Origin: CAZKHG01 sp964552655
GTDB lineage: Bacteria; Bacteroidota; Bacteroidia; Bacteroidales; Tenuifilaceae
DNA length: 64,000 nt
Direction: 5' to 3'
NCBI GenBank assembly: GCA_964552655.1
Contig: CAZKHG010000008.1
Span: 37,674 to 101,673 of the forward strand
A program made the position numbers and the translations under genes. Shown one piece after another: positions 24,778 to 32,871 of this stretch. Within the stretch, counting starts at the first letter, position 1, and each line of letters starts with the position of its first letter. The notes under the pieces are model-generated. The model saw only the letters and a list, made by a program, of their open reading frames with translations, had not been told where the DNA came from and searched no databases.

Positions 24778-27603
24778 ATGAGAAGTAAGATTTTGATAAT
24801 TCTAATTATAGGTCTGTTGATTTATATTAATGCTGATGCTCAGCAACCAGGTATTTCCCCTCAACGCAAGGTGGCCGATTCTTTGCTTGCCATACAGAAC
24901 TATTCATCGGCGCTGCCTAAATTTGAAGAGCTGCTGATAAAATACCCAAAAGATTCATACTACAATTATGCCCTGGGGGTTTGCTACCTTTATTCTACCA
25001 GGAATATTGAAAAGGCCATCAGTTTACTCAAAAAAGCATCCTTAGGGGATGTGCCGAACCTGGTGTATTTTTATATAGCCGAGGGGTACCGCCTTTCATA
25101 TCGTTTCATTGATGCCATTGATTATTACCGTCGATTCACCATCAATGGTGGATCAGATAAAATAAAAACCCAGGAAGTTGAGCAGCTGGTTAACGTTTGT
25201 GAGAACGGAAGCTTTCTTTTGAAATACGTTTATAGCCCACCGGTGATTGACAAGAAAATGGTTGCCCGGAACGAATTTTACAAGTACTTTTTGTTACAGA
25301 ATATAAACGGACGTCTTTTGCCAAAACCCGGCGATCTGAAAACAAGCGCTGATAAGAAAATGGGTGAGAAATCAGTAATTTTCTACCCGAATAACCTTGC
25401 CCCTGGCGATTATATTTATTTTTCGGGGTATGGGAACACCAGTCAGTACGGGAAAGATATATTCAGAATAAAGTATCTGGAAGATGGTTATTGGTCAAAA
25501 CCCGAGAACCTTGGCGATGCCATAAACTCTTTATTTGATGAGGATTACCCTTTTATGAGCACTGATGGGTATCTCTATTTTGCTTCAAAAGGCCATTATA
25601 GTATGGGTGGCTATGATATTTACAGGAGTTCTTACGACGCTCAATCCAAAAAATGGAGCAACCCTGAAAATATCGGTTTTCCTTTCAACTCAACATTTGA
25701 TGATATTTTGTATATCCCCAGGATAAATGATAGCCTGGCTTGTTTTGCCACTAATCGCAATACTGCTGCCGATAGTTTGGATATTGTTTTGGTGAAAATG
25801 GAAAAGAATCCGATCCGCCGATCATATTCATCTGTTGATGAAGTATTGAAAATTGTTAAGTTAAACCCGGGTAAACAAATAGAACAGCAAAGCATTCAGG
25901 TTGTTGAAAGTAAAAAGTCGTCAACCGGGGAGATAGACAATACCAAAAACAAGCTGGCTGCTATAACCAAAAACCCTTCATTTAGCACCATTGAGAATGA
26001 TCCTGAATACATGAGAACTATTGCCAAAGGGTTTAGTGAACAATCAAAGGCAGATTCCCTAAGAACTAAGTTGGAAAAGTTACGATCAGGATTTGACAAT
26101 ATAACTACCGCCGAAGCACGAAAAAAACTGGAAGCCGAAGTGGTAAAAGTTGAGGATGCCCTGTTAATGGCCCAAAACCTGGCAGACAATATGTTTGCAC
26201 GGGCAAGCCAGATTGAGCAGGAGTACCTTACAGGTAAAAGGAAACAGGAGGGGCCTGAGGTTTCAACTTTCGCAACCGATAAACCCGAATATTTATATCA
26301 GGCTCAATTTGCATCAACCGTATTTAGAAGTGATGAGATTAATAAGCTATCTCAAATAGAAAAAACTCAACCTCAGATTGATAAGATCCGAGATGAAATT
26401 CAGAATTTAAAGAACAACTTGACTGCATGCATTAAGAACACAAGTGGCTCAAAAACAGATTCCTGTTTAAAAATTCAGAATGAAATGTTTGGCAAGATGA
26501 ATGTTTACTCCAACCTGGTCAAACAGCTGTACGATAGTAAATATAAAATTTATTCCGATTGTATTCTTGTTGCCCTGATTAAAAGCGGGAACAACAATAT
26601 TGATGATGCCAAAGCCGAAATGGGTAGGGCCAATACTCATTTTAGGGCATCAAATACAATTCTGAACAACCTCACTGATGAAGGAAGAGTTGAAGGGCTA
26701 TTTGAGGCTTCTCTCTTAAATGAAATAGGAATACTTCGGTTAGAGATTGCTTTCTCCAGGATTTGGGGAATGACCCTTTTTGAGCAGCAGGCTACAAGTA
26801 AGGTGATAAAACTTGAAAGATTGGCTTTTGGCAGCCCTTTACCTCAGGTTGTGGAGAAAAGTCAAAAGGAGGTTAAAAAAGAGATTTTTGTTGATAAAAA
26901 GGAGGGCGTCAGAATAACCAGAACACAAGCTGACGAATTGGTGCAACCAATCATTTTTAAGCCTGACGAACCACTCCCGTTCCAGGTTCTCGAAGTATCG
27001 CCGTACAGTGCACAAAACCCAATCCCTCTGGATGAACCTTACCCATCGGGTGTTTACTATAAGATTCAGCTTGCAGCATTTAGTAATCCGGTTGATTTTT
27101 CATATTTTAAAGGGATGATACCTGTTTCAGGCGAGAGAGCTGGCGGCAAAGTGATTAAGTATTATGTTGGGAAGTTTAAAACCTTTGCTGATGCTGATAA
27201 ATCCCTGTCAATAGTCAAATCAAAAGGGTTTAAGGATGCATTCATCGTTTCCTGGTTGGATGGGAAACCAATACCAGTAACCCGTGCACAAACCATGGAA
27301 GATAAACAGGTTAAAGTTAACTACCCAATTACGATTAGTCAGGATTCAACTTCATTAACATCAACAATATATATAATTCAGATTGGTAAGTATTCCGGGA
27401 AATTGCCCGATGAGATATCCCAAACGATTAAAGCCCTTGCACCAGGTAAGGATATCATTCGTAAGCCCGATAACCAGGGCCGTTATATCTACTCAATCAG
27501 CAGCTATTCTAATATAGATGAAGCAAACAGGGTAAAGGACAATTTACTGGCAAGTGGAATAAATTCTGTGACTGTTGTTGGGGTTGAGGTTAGCAAAAAA
27601 TAG
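24778..27603 (+). CDS. TPR, PD40-propeller and SPOR-domain envelope protein
   Basis: A 941-aa exported protein (signal peptide about 1-21, ending ADAQ). N-terminal TPRs (about 30-150: 'YNYALGVCYLYSTRNIEKAI') are followed by PD40/WD40-like blades (about 210-325: 'PFMSTDGYLYFASKGHYSMG'). A long charged coiled-coil region (about 410-620) leads to two SPOR-like modules (about 755-830, 'YKIQLAAFSNPVDFSYFK', and about 850-935, 'YIIQIGKYSGK'). SPOR domains bind denuded peptidoglycan. The layout parallels OmpA-ended PorE-type proteins of type IX secretion, with SPOR in place of OmpA. It is divergent from the PqqD operon. Confidence 0.8.
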   Translation: MRSKILIILIIGLLIYINADAQQPGISPQRKVADSLLAIQNYSSALPKFEELLIKYPKDSYYNYALGVCYLYSTRNIEKAISLLKKASLGDVPNLVYFYIAEGYRLSYRFIDAIDYYRRFTINGGSDKIKTQEVEQLVNVCENGSFLLKYVYSPPVIDKKMVARNEFYKYFLLQNINGRLLPKPGDLKTSADKKMGEKSVIFYPNNLAPGDYIYFSGYGNTSQYGKDIFRIKYLEDGYWSKPENLGDAINSLFDEDYPFMSTDGYLYFASKGHYSMGGYDIYRSSYDAQSKKWSNPENIGFPFNSTFDDILYIPRINDSLACFATNRNTAADSLDIVLVKMEKNPIRRSYSSVDEVLKIVKLNPGKQIEQQSIQVVESKKSSTGEIDNTKNKLAAITKNPSFSTIENDPEYMRTIAKGFSEQSKADSLRTKLEKLRSGFDNITTAEARKKLEAEVVKVEDALLMAQNLADNMFARASQIEQEYLTGKRKQEGPEVSTFATDKPEYLYQAQFASTVFRSDEINKLSQIEKTQPQIDKIRDEIQNLKNNLTACIKNTSGSKTDSCLKIQNEMFGKMNVYSNLVKQLYDSKYKIYSDCILVALIKSGNNNIDDAKAEMGRANTHFRASNTILNNLTDEGRVEGLFEASLLNEIGILRLEIAFSRIWGMTLFEQQATSKVIKLERLAFGSPLPQVVEKSQKEVKKEIFVDKKEGVRITRTQADELVQPIIFKPDEPLPFQVLEVSPYSAQNPIPLDEPYPSGVYYKIQLAAFSNPVDFSYFKGMIPVSGERAGGKVIKYYVGKFKTFADADKSLSIVKSKGFKDAFIVSWLDGKPIPVTRAQTMEDKQVKVNYPITISQDSTSLTSTIYIIQIGKYSGKLPDEISQTIKALAPGKDIIRKPDNQGRYIYSISSYSNIDEANRVKDNLLASGINSVTVVGVEVSKK

Positions 27604-27611
27604 TATATTTG
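27604..27611 (+). promoter_or_regulatory. Promoter -7 element for clpS
   Basis: TATATTTG matches TAnnTTTG, begins at the base after the preceding stop codon and lies 21 bases before the clpS ATG. A GTTG at 27583-27586 is close to the -33 position. Confidence 0.55.
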
Positions 27612-27632
27612 TATGAAGTATTTCGTTAAAAG

Positions 27633-27914
27633 ATGAAAGAATTTTCTAAACCTAATGGAAATATTAAAGAGAGTAAATCAAACCTCAGCAATAATGTTTT
27701 GGTTCTCTTTAATGATGATGTTAACAGCTACGATTTTGTGATTAAAACCCTGATTGAAGTTTGCAATCATGATCATATACAAGCCGAGCAGTGCACATTC
27801 ATTGCCCATCATAAAGGGAAATGCGAAATAAAAAATGATACTATTGATGTGCTTGAGGGTATGAAGGAAGAACTGGATAGGCGTGGACTTACAACAATGA
27901 TTGCTAAAGTATAA
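27633..27914 (+). CDS. clpS: ATP-dependent Clp protease adaptor ClpS
   Basis: A 93-aa adaptor that delivers N-degron substrates to ClpA(P). The core 'VLVLFNDDVNSYDFVIKTLI' holds the N-end-rule pocket residues (N-D-D), followed by 'AEQCTFIAHHKGKCEI' with the pocket His, and the C-terminal 'LTTMIAKV' strand. A disordered N-terminal arm of about 20 residues is usual. It has its own promoter overlapping the end of the upstream gene. Confidence 0.93.
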   Translation: MKEFSKPNGNIKESKSNLSNNVLVLFNDDVNSYDFVIKTLIEVCNHDHIQAEQCTFIAHHKGKCEIKNDTIDVLEGMKEELDRRGLTTMIAKV

Positions 27915-27984
27915 TGTATCGAGTTTGTACAATTCTCAATTCATTTCAGATATATTCTTAATTCATATAAAAAGTTGCAATATT

Positions 27985-28015
27985 TTTGTCAAATTCAATT
28001 GATTTTTTACTTTTG
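27985..28015 (+). promoter_or_regulatory. Perfect promoter of the tRNA locus
   Basis: TTTG at 27985-27988, 19 bases, TACTTTTG at 28008-28015: an exact TTTG-N19-TAnnTTTG. No protein-coding gene follows; the first recognisable RNA sequence downstream is the degenerate tRNA-Ser copy, so this is probably the promoter of the tRNA transcript. Confidence 0.7.
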
Positions 28016-28102
28016 TGCTCCTCAAACGAGAGGATAAGTTTGATTTTGGGTATATCCAATTAATTTCAGGATCCACTTAGAAAGGTGTTCGCTGGTAAGC
28101 AG

Positions 28103-28157
28103 GGGTGAGTGGCTGATCCGGCGGTTGCCGGATGCTAAATCGAAGTTCTTTGTGATA
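28103..28157 (+). repeat. Degenerate tRNA-Ser D-arm repeat, copy 1 (ends at gap)
   Basis: These 55 bases are identical to 28299-28353. They begin with the D-arm of tRNA-Ser (GGGTGAGTGGCTGA) but then continue with a hairpin (ATCCGGC-GGTT-GCCGGAT, 28116-28133) in place of the anticodon arm. The copy lacks the tRNA 5' end and runs into the assembly gap. Confidence 0.75.
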
Positions 28158-28257
28158 NNNNNNNNNNNNNNNNNNNNNNNNNNNNNNNNNNNNNNNNNNN
28201 NNNNNNNNNNNNNNNNNNNNNNNNNNNNNNNNNNNNNNNNNNNNNNNNNNNNNNNNN
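28158..28257. other. Scaffold gap, 100 N
   Basis: Exactly 100 N, the usual placeholder for a gap of unknown size. The flanks are two copies of one repeat. If they are adjacent units of the 124-bp repeat, the missing DNA is only 28 bases (the equivalent of 28354-28381). Confidence 0.95.
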
Positions 28258-28381
28258 TTGTTTCATGAGTTTTCAAGACAGCATTCATTAGGAGAGGTGG
28301 GTGAGTGGCTGATCCGGCGGTTGCCGGATGCTAAATCGAAGTTCTTTGTGATATTAATTTAGAAAATACAAAAACTCATAT
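28258..28381 (+). repeat. 124-bp repeat unit with truncated, hairpin-containing tRNA-Ser copy
   Basis: The first 55 bases (28258-28312) recur exactly at 28382-28436, where they lead into the intact tRNA-Ser, so the period is 124 bp. In this unit the tRNA-Ser 5' half (28291-28312, acceptor strand and D-arm) is followed by the hairpin ATCCGGC-GGTT-GCCGGAT and a stretch that only recalls the anticodon loop (GCTAAATCG). A 9-bp stem at 28371-28379/28389-28397 (AAAACTCAT/ATGAGTTTT) spans the unit junction. The tRNA copy cannot be functional. Confidence 0.75.
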
Positions 28382-28414
28382 TTGTTTCATGAGTTTTCAA
28401 GACAGCATTCATTA

Positions 28415-28506
<92 letters not shown>

Positions 28507-28515
28507 AGGATTTTT

Positions 28516-28593
28516 CGGGGTGTAGCGCAGCCCGGTTAGCGCATCTGGTTTGGGACCAGAGGGTCGTGTGTTCGAATCACACCACCCCGACCA
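28516..28593 (+). tRNA. tRNA-Pro (anticodon UGG)
   Basis: A 78-nt tRNA with encoded CCA. The acceptor stem CGGGGTG (28516-28522) pairs with CACCCCG, with discriminator A at 28590. The anticodon stem TCTGG/CCAGA encloses TTTGGGA, with anticodon TGG at 28551-28553. The T-arm is GTGTGTTCGAATCACAC. It lies 9 bp after tRNA-Ser and is probably co-transcribed. This is the intact parent of the two degenerate copies downstream. Confidence 0.97.
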
Positions 28594-28594
28594 C

Positions 28595-28624
28595 AAGCCT
28601 CACTGGCAACGGTGAGGCTTTTTC
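28595..28624 (+). terminator. Intrinsic terminator after tRNA-Pro
   Basis: AAGCCTCAC (28595-28603) pairs with GTGAGGCTT (28612-28620) around an 8-base loop, followed by TTTTC. The sequence recurs identically after the degenerate tRNA-Pro copy (28871-28900). Confidence 0.85.
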
Positions 28625-28629
28625 ATTTA

Positions 28630-28729
28630 NNNNNNNNNNNNNNNNNNNNNNNNNNNNNNNNNNNNNNNNNNNNNNNNNNNNNNNNNNNNNNNNNNNNNNN
28701 NNNNNNNNNNNNNNNNNNNNNNNNNNNNN
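28630..28729. other. Scaffold gap, 100 N
   Basis: Exactly 100 N. The left flank matches the end of the terminator copy at 28905 and the right flank matches 28920 onward, so if the repeats are adjacent only 14 bases (equivalent of 28906-28919) would be missing. Confidence 0.95.
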
Positions 28730-28763
28730 CCAAACAAATCGATTTTAAAGAATTGGATTATAT

Positions 28764-28869
28764 TGGGGTGTAGCCCCGCCGCTGGCGGGGCATCTGGTTT
28801 GGGACCAGAGGGTCGTGTGTTCGAAACGAGCCTGCGAGTTCGCCGGAGGCAATCACACCACCCCGACCA
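28764..28869 (+). pseudogene. tRNA-Pro copy with hairpins in the D-arm and T-loop
   Basis: A 106-nt tRNA-Pro-like sequence. Acceptor, anticodon arm (TCTGG-TTTGGGA-CCAGA, anticodon TGG) and CCA end match the intact gene. The D-arm is replaced by a perfect 8-bp hairpin (GCCCCGCC-GCT-GGCGGGGC), and 27 bases that can themselves fold (core GCGA-GT-TCGC) are inserted in the T-loop after TTCGA. The first acceptor base is T instead of C. It would not fold as a normal tRNA. It is followed by a full copy of the tRNA terminator. Confidence 0.75.
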
Positions 28870-28870
28870 C

Positions 28871-28900
28871 AAGCCTCACTGGCAACGGTGAGGCTTTTTC
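28871..28900 (+). terminator. Second copy of the tRNA terminator
   Basis: Identical to 28595-28624: stem AAGCCTCAC/GTGAGGCTT followed by TTTTC. Bases 28591-28629 and 28867-28905 are the same over 39 positions. Confidence 0.8.
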
Positions 28901-28953
28901 ATTTAATGGGAAGTTATTCCCAAACAAATCGATTTTAAAGAATTGGATTATAT

Positions 28954-29055
28954 TGGGGTGTAGCCCCGCCGCTGTCGGGGCATCTGGTTAGGGGTCAGAT
29001 GTTTGTGTGTTCTAAGCGAACCAGCGATTACGCCAGAGTTAATCACACTTCCCCA
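28954..29055 (+). pseudogene. Second, more decayed tRNA-Pro copy
   Basis: It starts 190 bp after the previous copy and shares its 34-bp upstream sequence exactly (28920-28953 versus 28730-28763). The D-arm hairpin (GCCCCGCC-GCT-GTCGGGGC) has one mismatch. The anticodon loop is mutated (GGTTAGGGGTC), the T-loop insertion is diverged (GCGAACCAGCGATTACGC), and the acceptor end reads CACTTCCCC. No terminator copy follows. It is an older duplicate. Confidence 0.7.
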
Positions 29056-29344
29056 GGTTTTTTTTGAATAATTTTTAAGAATAATTTTTTAACAAGAATA
29101 AGGTTGAATTTTTTATGTAATGATCAATTCAAGCATTTAATCACAAAAAAATACATTTTAACTTTGACTATATCTTAATACTATTTTTTATATTTCTTAT
29201 TTGAGTAATAAGATAAACAAAATTTATAGTCACCTTAATTAAACTATTTAATTAAGTTTTATTCTATAAGTTGTATCTTAAATAATTTATACAATTGTTT
29301 CATATTTGTATAATGTAGGTTTTGTATTCTAATTAGGTTATCTA

Positions 29345-30070
29345 ATGCTAAAAAAACTGATCACAAATTTATCTTTTTTGTTTTTATTAATTTTTTTAGG
29401 TCTTTCTAACTTAATAAAGGCTCAAATATTATTAAATAATTATTCAAGCAAAATTAGTTTGCAAGTTAACCAGGAAGAGGAAATAAATCCATTGTTAATT
29501 AACGGGAAACCATATTTATTCTACTCACAGAAAAACATAGAGGGTGATCCTCTGCTTAATAGCACTGATTTTTTATTAGGCCAAGTGGTAATTAAGAATA
29601 ATATCTTTAATAACATACTCCTTAATCTTGATCTTTACAATCAAGATGTTCTATTAAAGTATTTTAGCAACATGGGCTCTGTAAATATTATTAGACTTTC
29701 TAAAGCCTGGCTAAGGGATTTTCAAATTGGTAATCAAAGTTTTATCATTTCAAAGAAAGATGAATTTCCTCAAAGGGTATATCAGGTTATTGGAAAGGAC
29801 TCGTTACAGATTTATTATTACTTATTTAAAACCCTTGAACTTGTTGATGATGTAAGAGGACCAAGATATATTTACATTCAAAAACGAATTTGTTACCTTC
29901 TCCAAGCAGGACACCTTCATGAATATTCCAGCAACAGAAATTTTGCGAGGTTATTTGATGATACAAAAAGATCATTAATTAAAAATTTTATTAAAGAGAA
30001 TAGAATAAATGTAAAAGTGGCTTCTGATCTTATAATGGAGCAACTTATTAACTTTTGTAATACTCATTAA
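29345..30070 (+). CDS. Exported protein of unknown function, first gene of the AT-rich surface operon
   Basis: A 241-aa protein with a signal peptide (about 1-26, ending IKAQ) and no recognised domain. The mature part is a mix of beta (1-110) and helix (130-240), with 'FNNILLNLDLYNQDVLLKYF' and 'YYLFKTLELVDDVRGPRYIY'. It is 1 bp upstream of the TonB receptor gene and therefore probably made with it. Base composition is clearly more AT-rich than the genes before the tRNA locus. The region 29056-29344 before it holds no gene and no clear promoter. Confidence 0.7.
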   Translation: MLKKLITNLSFLFLLIFLGLSNLIKAQILLNNYSSKISLQVNQEEEINPLLINGKPYLFYSQKNIEGDPLLNSTDFLLGQVVIKNNIFNNILLNLDLYNQDVLLKYFSNMGSVNIIRLSKAWLRDFQIGNQSFIISKKDEFPQRVYQVIGKDSLQIYYYLFKTLELVDDVRGPRYIYIQKRICYLLQAGHLHEYSSNRNFARLFDDTKRSLIKNFIKENRINVKVASDLIMEQLINFCNTH

Positions 30071-30071
30071 T

Positions 30072-32840
30072 GTGAATAATCTTATTTATATTCTATGTTT
30101 TACATTGGGATTTCTCCTGCAAGATCCAATATCAGAAAAAGCAATAACATGTAACGTCGTGGAAATTTCATTCGAAGAATTCACTAAAATTGTTTATAGT
30201 CAGACTCAAGTGAAAATTTTTTTTGATAACCAGAGAATGAAAGGGGTTAGGGTTACATTGCAGGCAAATAAAATGAATCTGATTTCTGCATGTGAAACAA
30301 TTTTAAAAAATACTGATTTTGAAGTATCAGAATGGAATGATTGCTTGGTTATAATACAGAGGGATAAGTTAATAAGTTCGCTTCCTAATTTTAATCAGAA
30401 TAACATTTACAGTGATTCAATAGATCATTCAGTTGAAAAATTTACAGAAAGTGAATTAAAGTATGCGCAAGGACATAAAACAGATATACTTAAAACTTAT
30501 GAGGTTGGTGTCAATGGAAGTGGATCTAAATCAAATGCAAAGATTATTGGTAGAATTATCGATGATGAGACTGGCGAACCAATAATAGGGGCAACCTTTT
30601 TTATTGAGGAAACCTTAAAGGGTTTTGCAACAGATCAGAATGGCTTCTTTAATCTTATTCTACCTCCTAAAAGTTACACTTGTAGAGTTGAGTGCCTTGG
30701 CTTTAAAAAAAGAAAAGTACTTGTGAAGGTTAACTCTAGTGGTGAATTAAAATTGGAATTAACAAAAGAAGATTTGCTGATTGATGAAGTGCAAGTATAT
30801 GGCGATATCCAATCGAATATTAAGTCAAAAGATATGGGGTTAGAAAGGCTAACCCCAAAGACAATAAAGGAAATACCAGTAATGATGGGTGAAAGGGATA
30901 TATTAAAAGTATCAAGCCTCCTTCCAGGGATTGTAAATATTGGAGAGGGGTCTTCGGGGTTTAACGTTAGAGGGGGAAGTGCTGATCAAAACGCTTTTTA
31001 CATTAATAAGGTTCCAATATATAACACATCACACCTTTTTGGTTTTTTCCCAGCGTTTAATGCAGATGTAATAAAAGATTTTACTATCTATAAAGGTTAT
31101 GTTCCCCCTAATTATGGCGGTAAATTGTCTTCAATTTTTAATATCATTACACGACAAGGAAACAGGAAGCAATTTACAGCACATGGAGGCATTAATCCTG
31201 TAACGGGAAACTTAACTCTTGAAGGGCCAATCATTAAAGATACGCTTACGATACTTATAAATGGCAGGACATCTTATTCTGATTGGATTTTATCTAGGAT
31301 TAAAGATTCTACAATTAGGAAAAGTAATGCTGAATTTCATGATTTTTGTGCATTAATAAACTATGATCTTTCCAAATCACAAGCTTCATTTTTTGTTTAT
31401 AACAGTAATGATAATTTTGGGACAAAGGGTGTAAATAGTTATAACTATTCAAATAATGGAGCGGCATTAAATTTGAGGAGAATTTTCAGTTCATCAATCA
31501 AATCTGATTTTGCCTTAATTAGTTCAAGATATATTTTTAATACTATTGATCAGCAGATTCCTTCAACAGCATTTAAGCATCAATATTCCATTGAACACCT
31601 TGAATTCAAAACCGATGTAAGCCACTTAGTTGGAGAAAAAATATCATTAGACTATGGTGTCAATTCAATTCTTTATAAACTGACAAGGGGAGTAGTTGCT
31701 CCATATGGTTCAGGCTCATATCGTCAGCCACTCGATTTAGGTATTGAAAAAGGAGTTGAGAATTCTATATATATCTCAAATAGTATTAATTTTTTTAATT
31801 GGTTAAAAGTTTTAATTGGTTTGAGGTATAGTATATTTACTCCACTTGGGCCCAGGACATCTTTTGTATACCTTAAAGATCAGCCTAAATGGTTGACTAC
31901 CATTACTGATACGCTTCATTTTAGAAACAATCAGCCTATTAAATGGTACCACTCTCCCGAGTTTCGCATTGCATTTAATGTTGAAACAGATAGTAAGGGT
32001 TCAATAAAATTGGCCATAAGCAGAATGCAGCAAAATTTATTTATGTTGAATAATACATTCTCAATTTCCCCAAACTCACAATGGAAATTAGCTGACTACA
32101 ACATTAGACCCTCTGAAAACAACCAATTATCATTTGGAATATTCAGAAATATTCCTAGTAATGGAATTGAGACGTCCTTAGAATGTTACTACAAATGGAC
32201 AAGTAATTATCCAGAATTCAAAGATGGTGCAAGTTTTTTGGATAACCCATACACTGAAACCGCGATTCTTCAAGGCGATCAGAAAGCTTATGGGGTAGAG
32301 TTCTTCTTGAAAAGAAAAAATCAAAAACTTGAAGGATGGATTTCGTATACCTTTTCTCGATCTATAGTTCATATAGATGGAAAGAACAATTGGAATAAAA
32401 TAAATGACGGAGATCCTTATCCCGCTAACTTTGATATACCAAATGCAGTTAACGCTTTAATCAACTACCATTTTAATAGGAGACTTACTTTCTCCTCGGT
32501 TGTAACCTATCAAACAGGAAGACCAATTACATATCCGGTTTCTACTTTTTACATTAACGGTGTGCCCTATTATGATTATTCAAAAAGGAATAAATACCAT
32601 ATTCCTGATTACTTCAGAATTGATGCTTCACTCTCAATAGAAGGAAATCTAAAGAAGAATAAGCTCATTCACAGCTCAATGCTTTTCAGTATATATAATC
32701 TAACAGGTAGAAATAACCCTTACTCAGTTTACTTTAAAACCGAGGATGACTTAATAAAAAGTTACAAGTATTCCATAATCGGTGTTCCAATTTTCACTGT
32801 AACATGGCAATTTAAACTTGGCAATTATGCTTCAGATTAG
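30072..32840 (+). CDS. TonB-dependent receptor with STN and carboxypeptidase-regulatory-like domains
   Basis: A 922-aa outer-membrane receptor. The GTG at 30072 is the likely start because a hydrophobic signal peptide follows at once (NNLIYILCFTLGFLL). Domains in order: STN (about 25-110, 'ISFEEFTKIVYSQTQVKIFF'), a regulatory-like beta sandwich (about 155-240, 'IIGRIIDDETGEPIIGATFF'), TonB plug (about 255-375, 'SSGFNVRGGSADQNAFYINK'), and a beta-barrel to the end. STN domains usually signal to a FecR-type anti-sigma factor, but none is adjacent. It takes up an unknown ligand together with the DUF4249 lipoprotein encoded next. Confidence 0.88.
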   Translation: MNNLIYILCFTLGFLLQDPISEKAITCNVVEISFEEFTKIVYSQTQVKIFFDNQRMKGVRVTLQANKMNLISACETILKNTDFEVSEWNDCLVIIQRDKLISSLPNFNQNNIYSDSIDHSVEKFTESELKYAQGHKTDILKTYEVGVNGSGSKSNAKIIGRIIDDETGEPIIGATFFIEETLKGFATDQNGFFNLILPPKSYTCRVECLGFKKRKVLVKVNSSGELKLELTKEDLLIDEVQVYGDIQSNIKSKDMGLERLTPKTIKEIPVMMGERDILKVSSLLPGIVNIGEGSSGFNVRGGSADQNAFYINKVPIYNTSHLFGFFPAFNADVIKDFTIYKGYVPPNYGGKLSSIFNIITRQGNRKQFTAHGGINPVTGNLTLEGPIIKDTLTILINGRTSYSDWILSRIKDSTIRKSNAEFHDFCALINYDLSKSQASFFVYNSNDNFGTKGVNSYNYSNNGAALNLRRIFSSSIKSDFALISSRYIFNTIDQQIPSTAFKHQYSIEHLEFKTDVSHLVGEKISLDYGVNSILYKLTRGVVAPYGSGSYRQPLDLGIEKGVENSIYISNSINFFNWLKVLIGLRYSIFTPLGPRTSFVYLKDQPKWLTTITDTLHFRNNQPIKWYHSPEFRIAFNVETDSKGSIKLAISRMQQNLFMLNNTFSISPNSQWKLADYNIRPSENNQLSFGIFRNIPSNGIETSLECYYKWTSNYPEFKDGASFLDNPYTETAILQGDQKAYGVEFFLKRKNQKLEGWISYTFSRSIVHIDGKNNWNKINDGDPYPANFDIPNAVNALINYHFNRRLTFSSVVTYQTGRPITYPVSTFYINGVPYYDYSKRNKYHIPDYFRIDASLSIEGNLKKNKLIHSSMLFSIYNLTGRNNPYSVYFKTEDDLIKSYKYSIIGVPIFTVTWQFKLGNYASD

Positions 32841-32871
32841 TATAGTAATTAATAAGGATATCATTAGACAA

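Noticed and set aside
27678..27932. 84-codon frame antisense to clpS
   Set aside because: Complete overlap with a well-conserved gene and no family resemblance.
28022..28288. A minus-strand frame running through the N run
   Set aside because: It reads through unknown bases and repeated tRNA fragments, so it is not evidence for a gene.
28764..28869. Functional second tRNA-Pro gene
   Set aside because: The D-arm is replaced by a GC hairpin and the T-loop is broken by 27 bases, so normal tRNA folding and maturation are unlikely.
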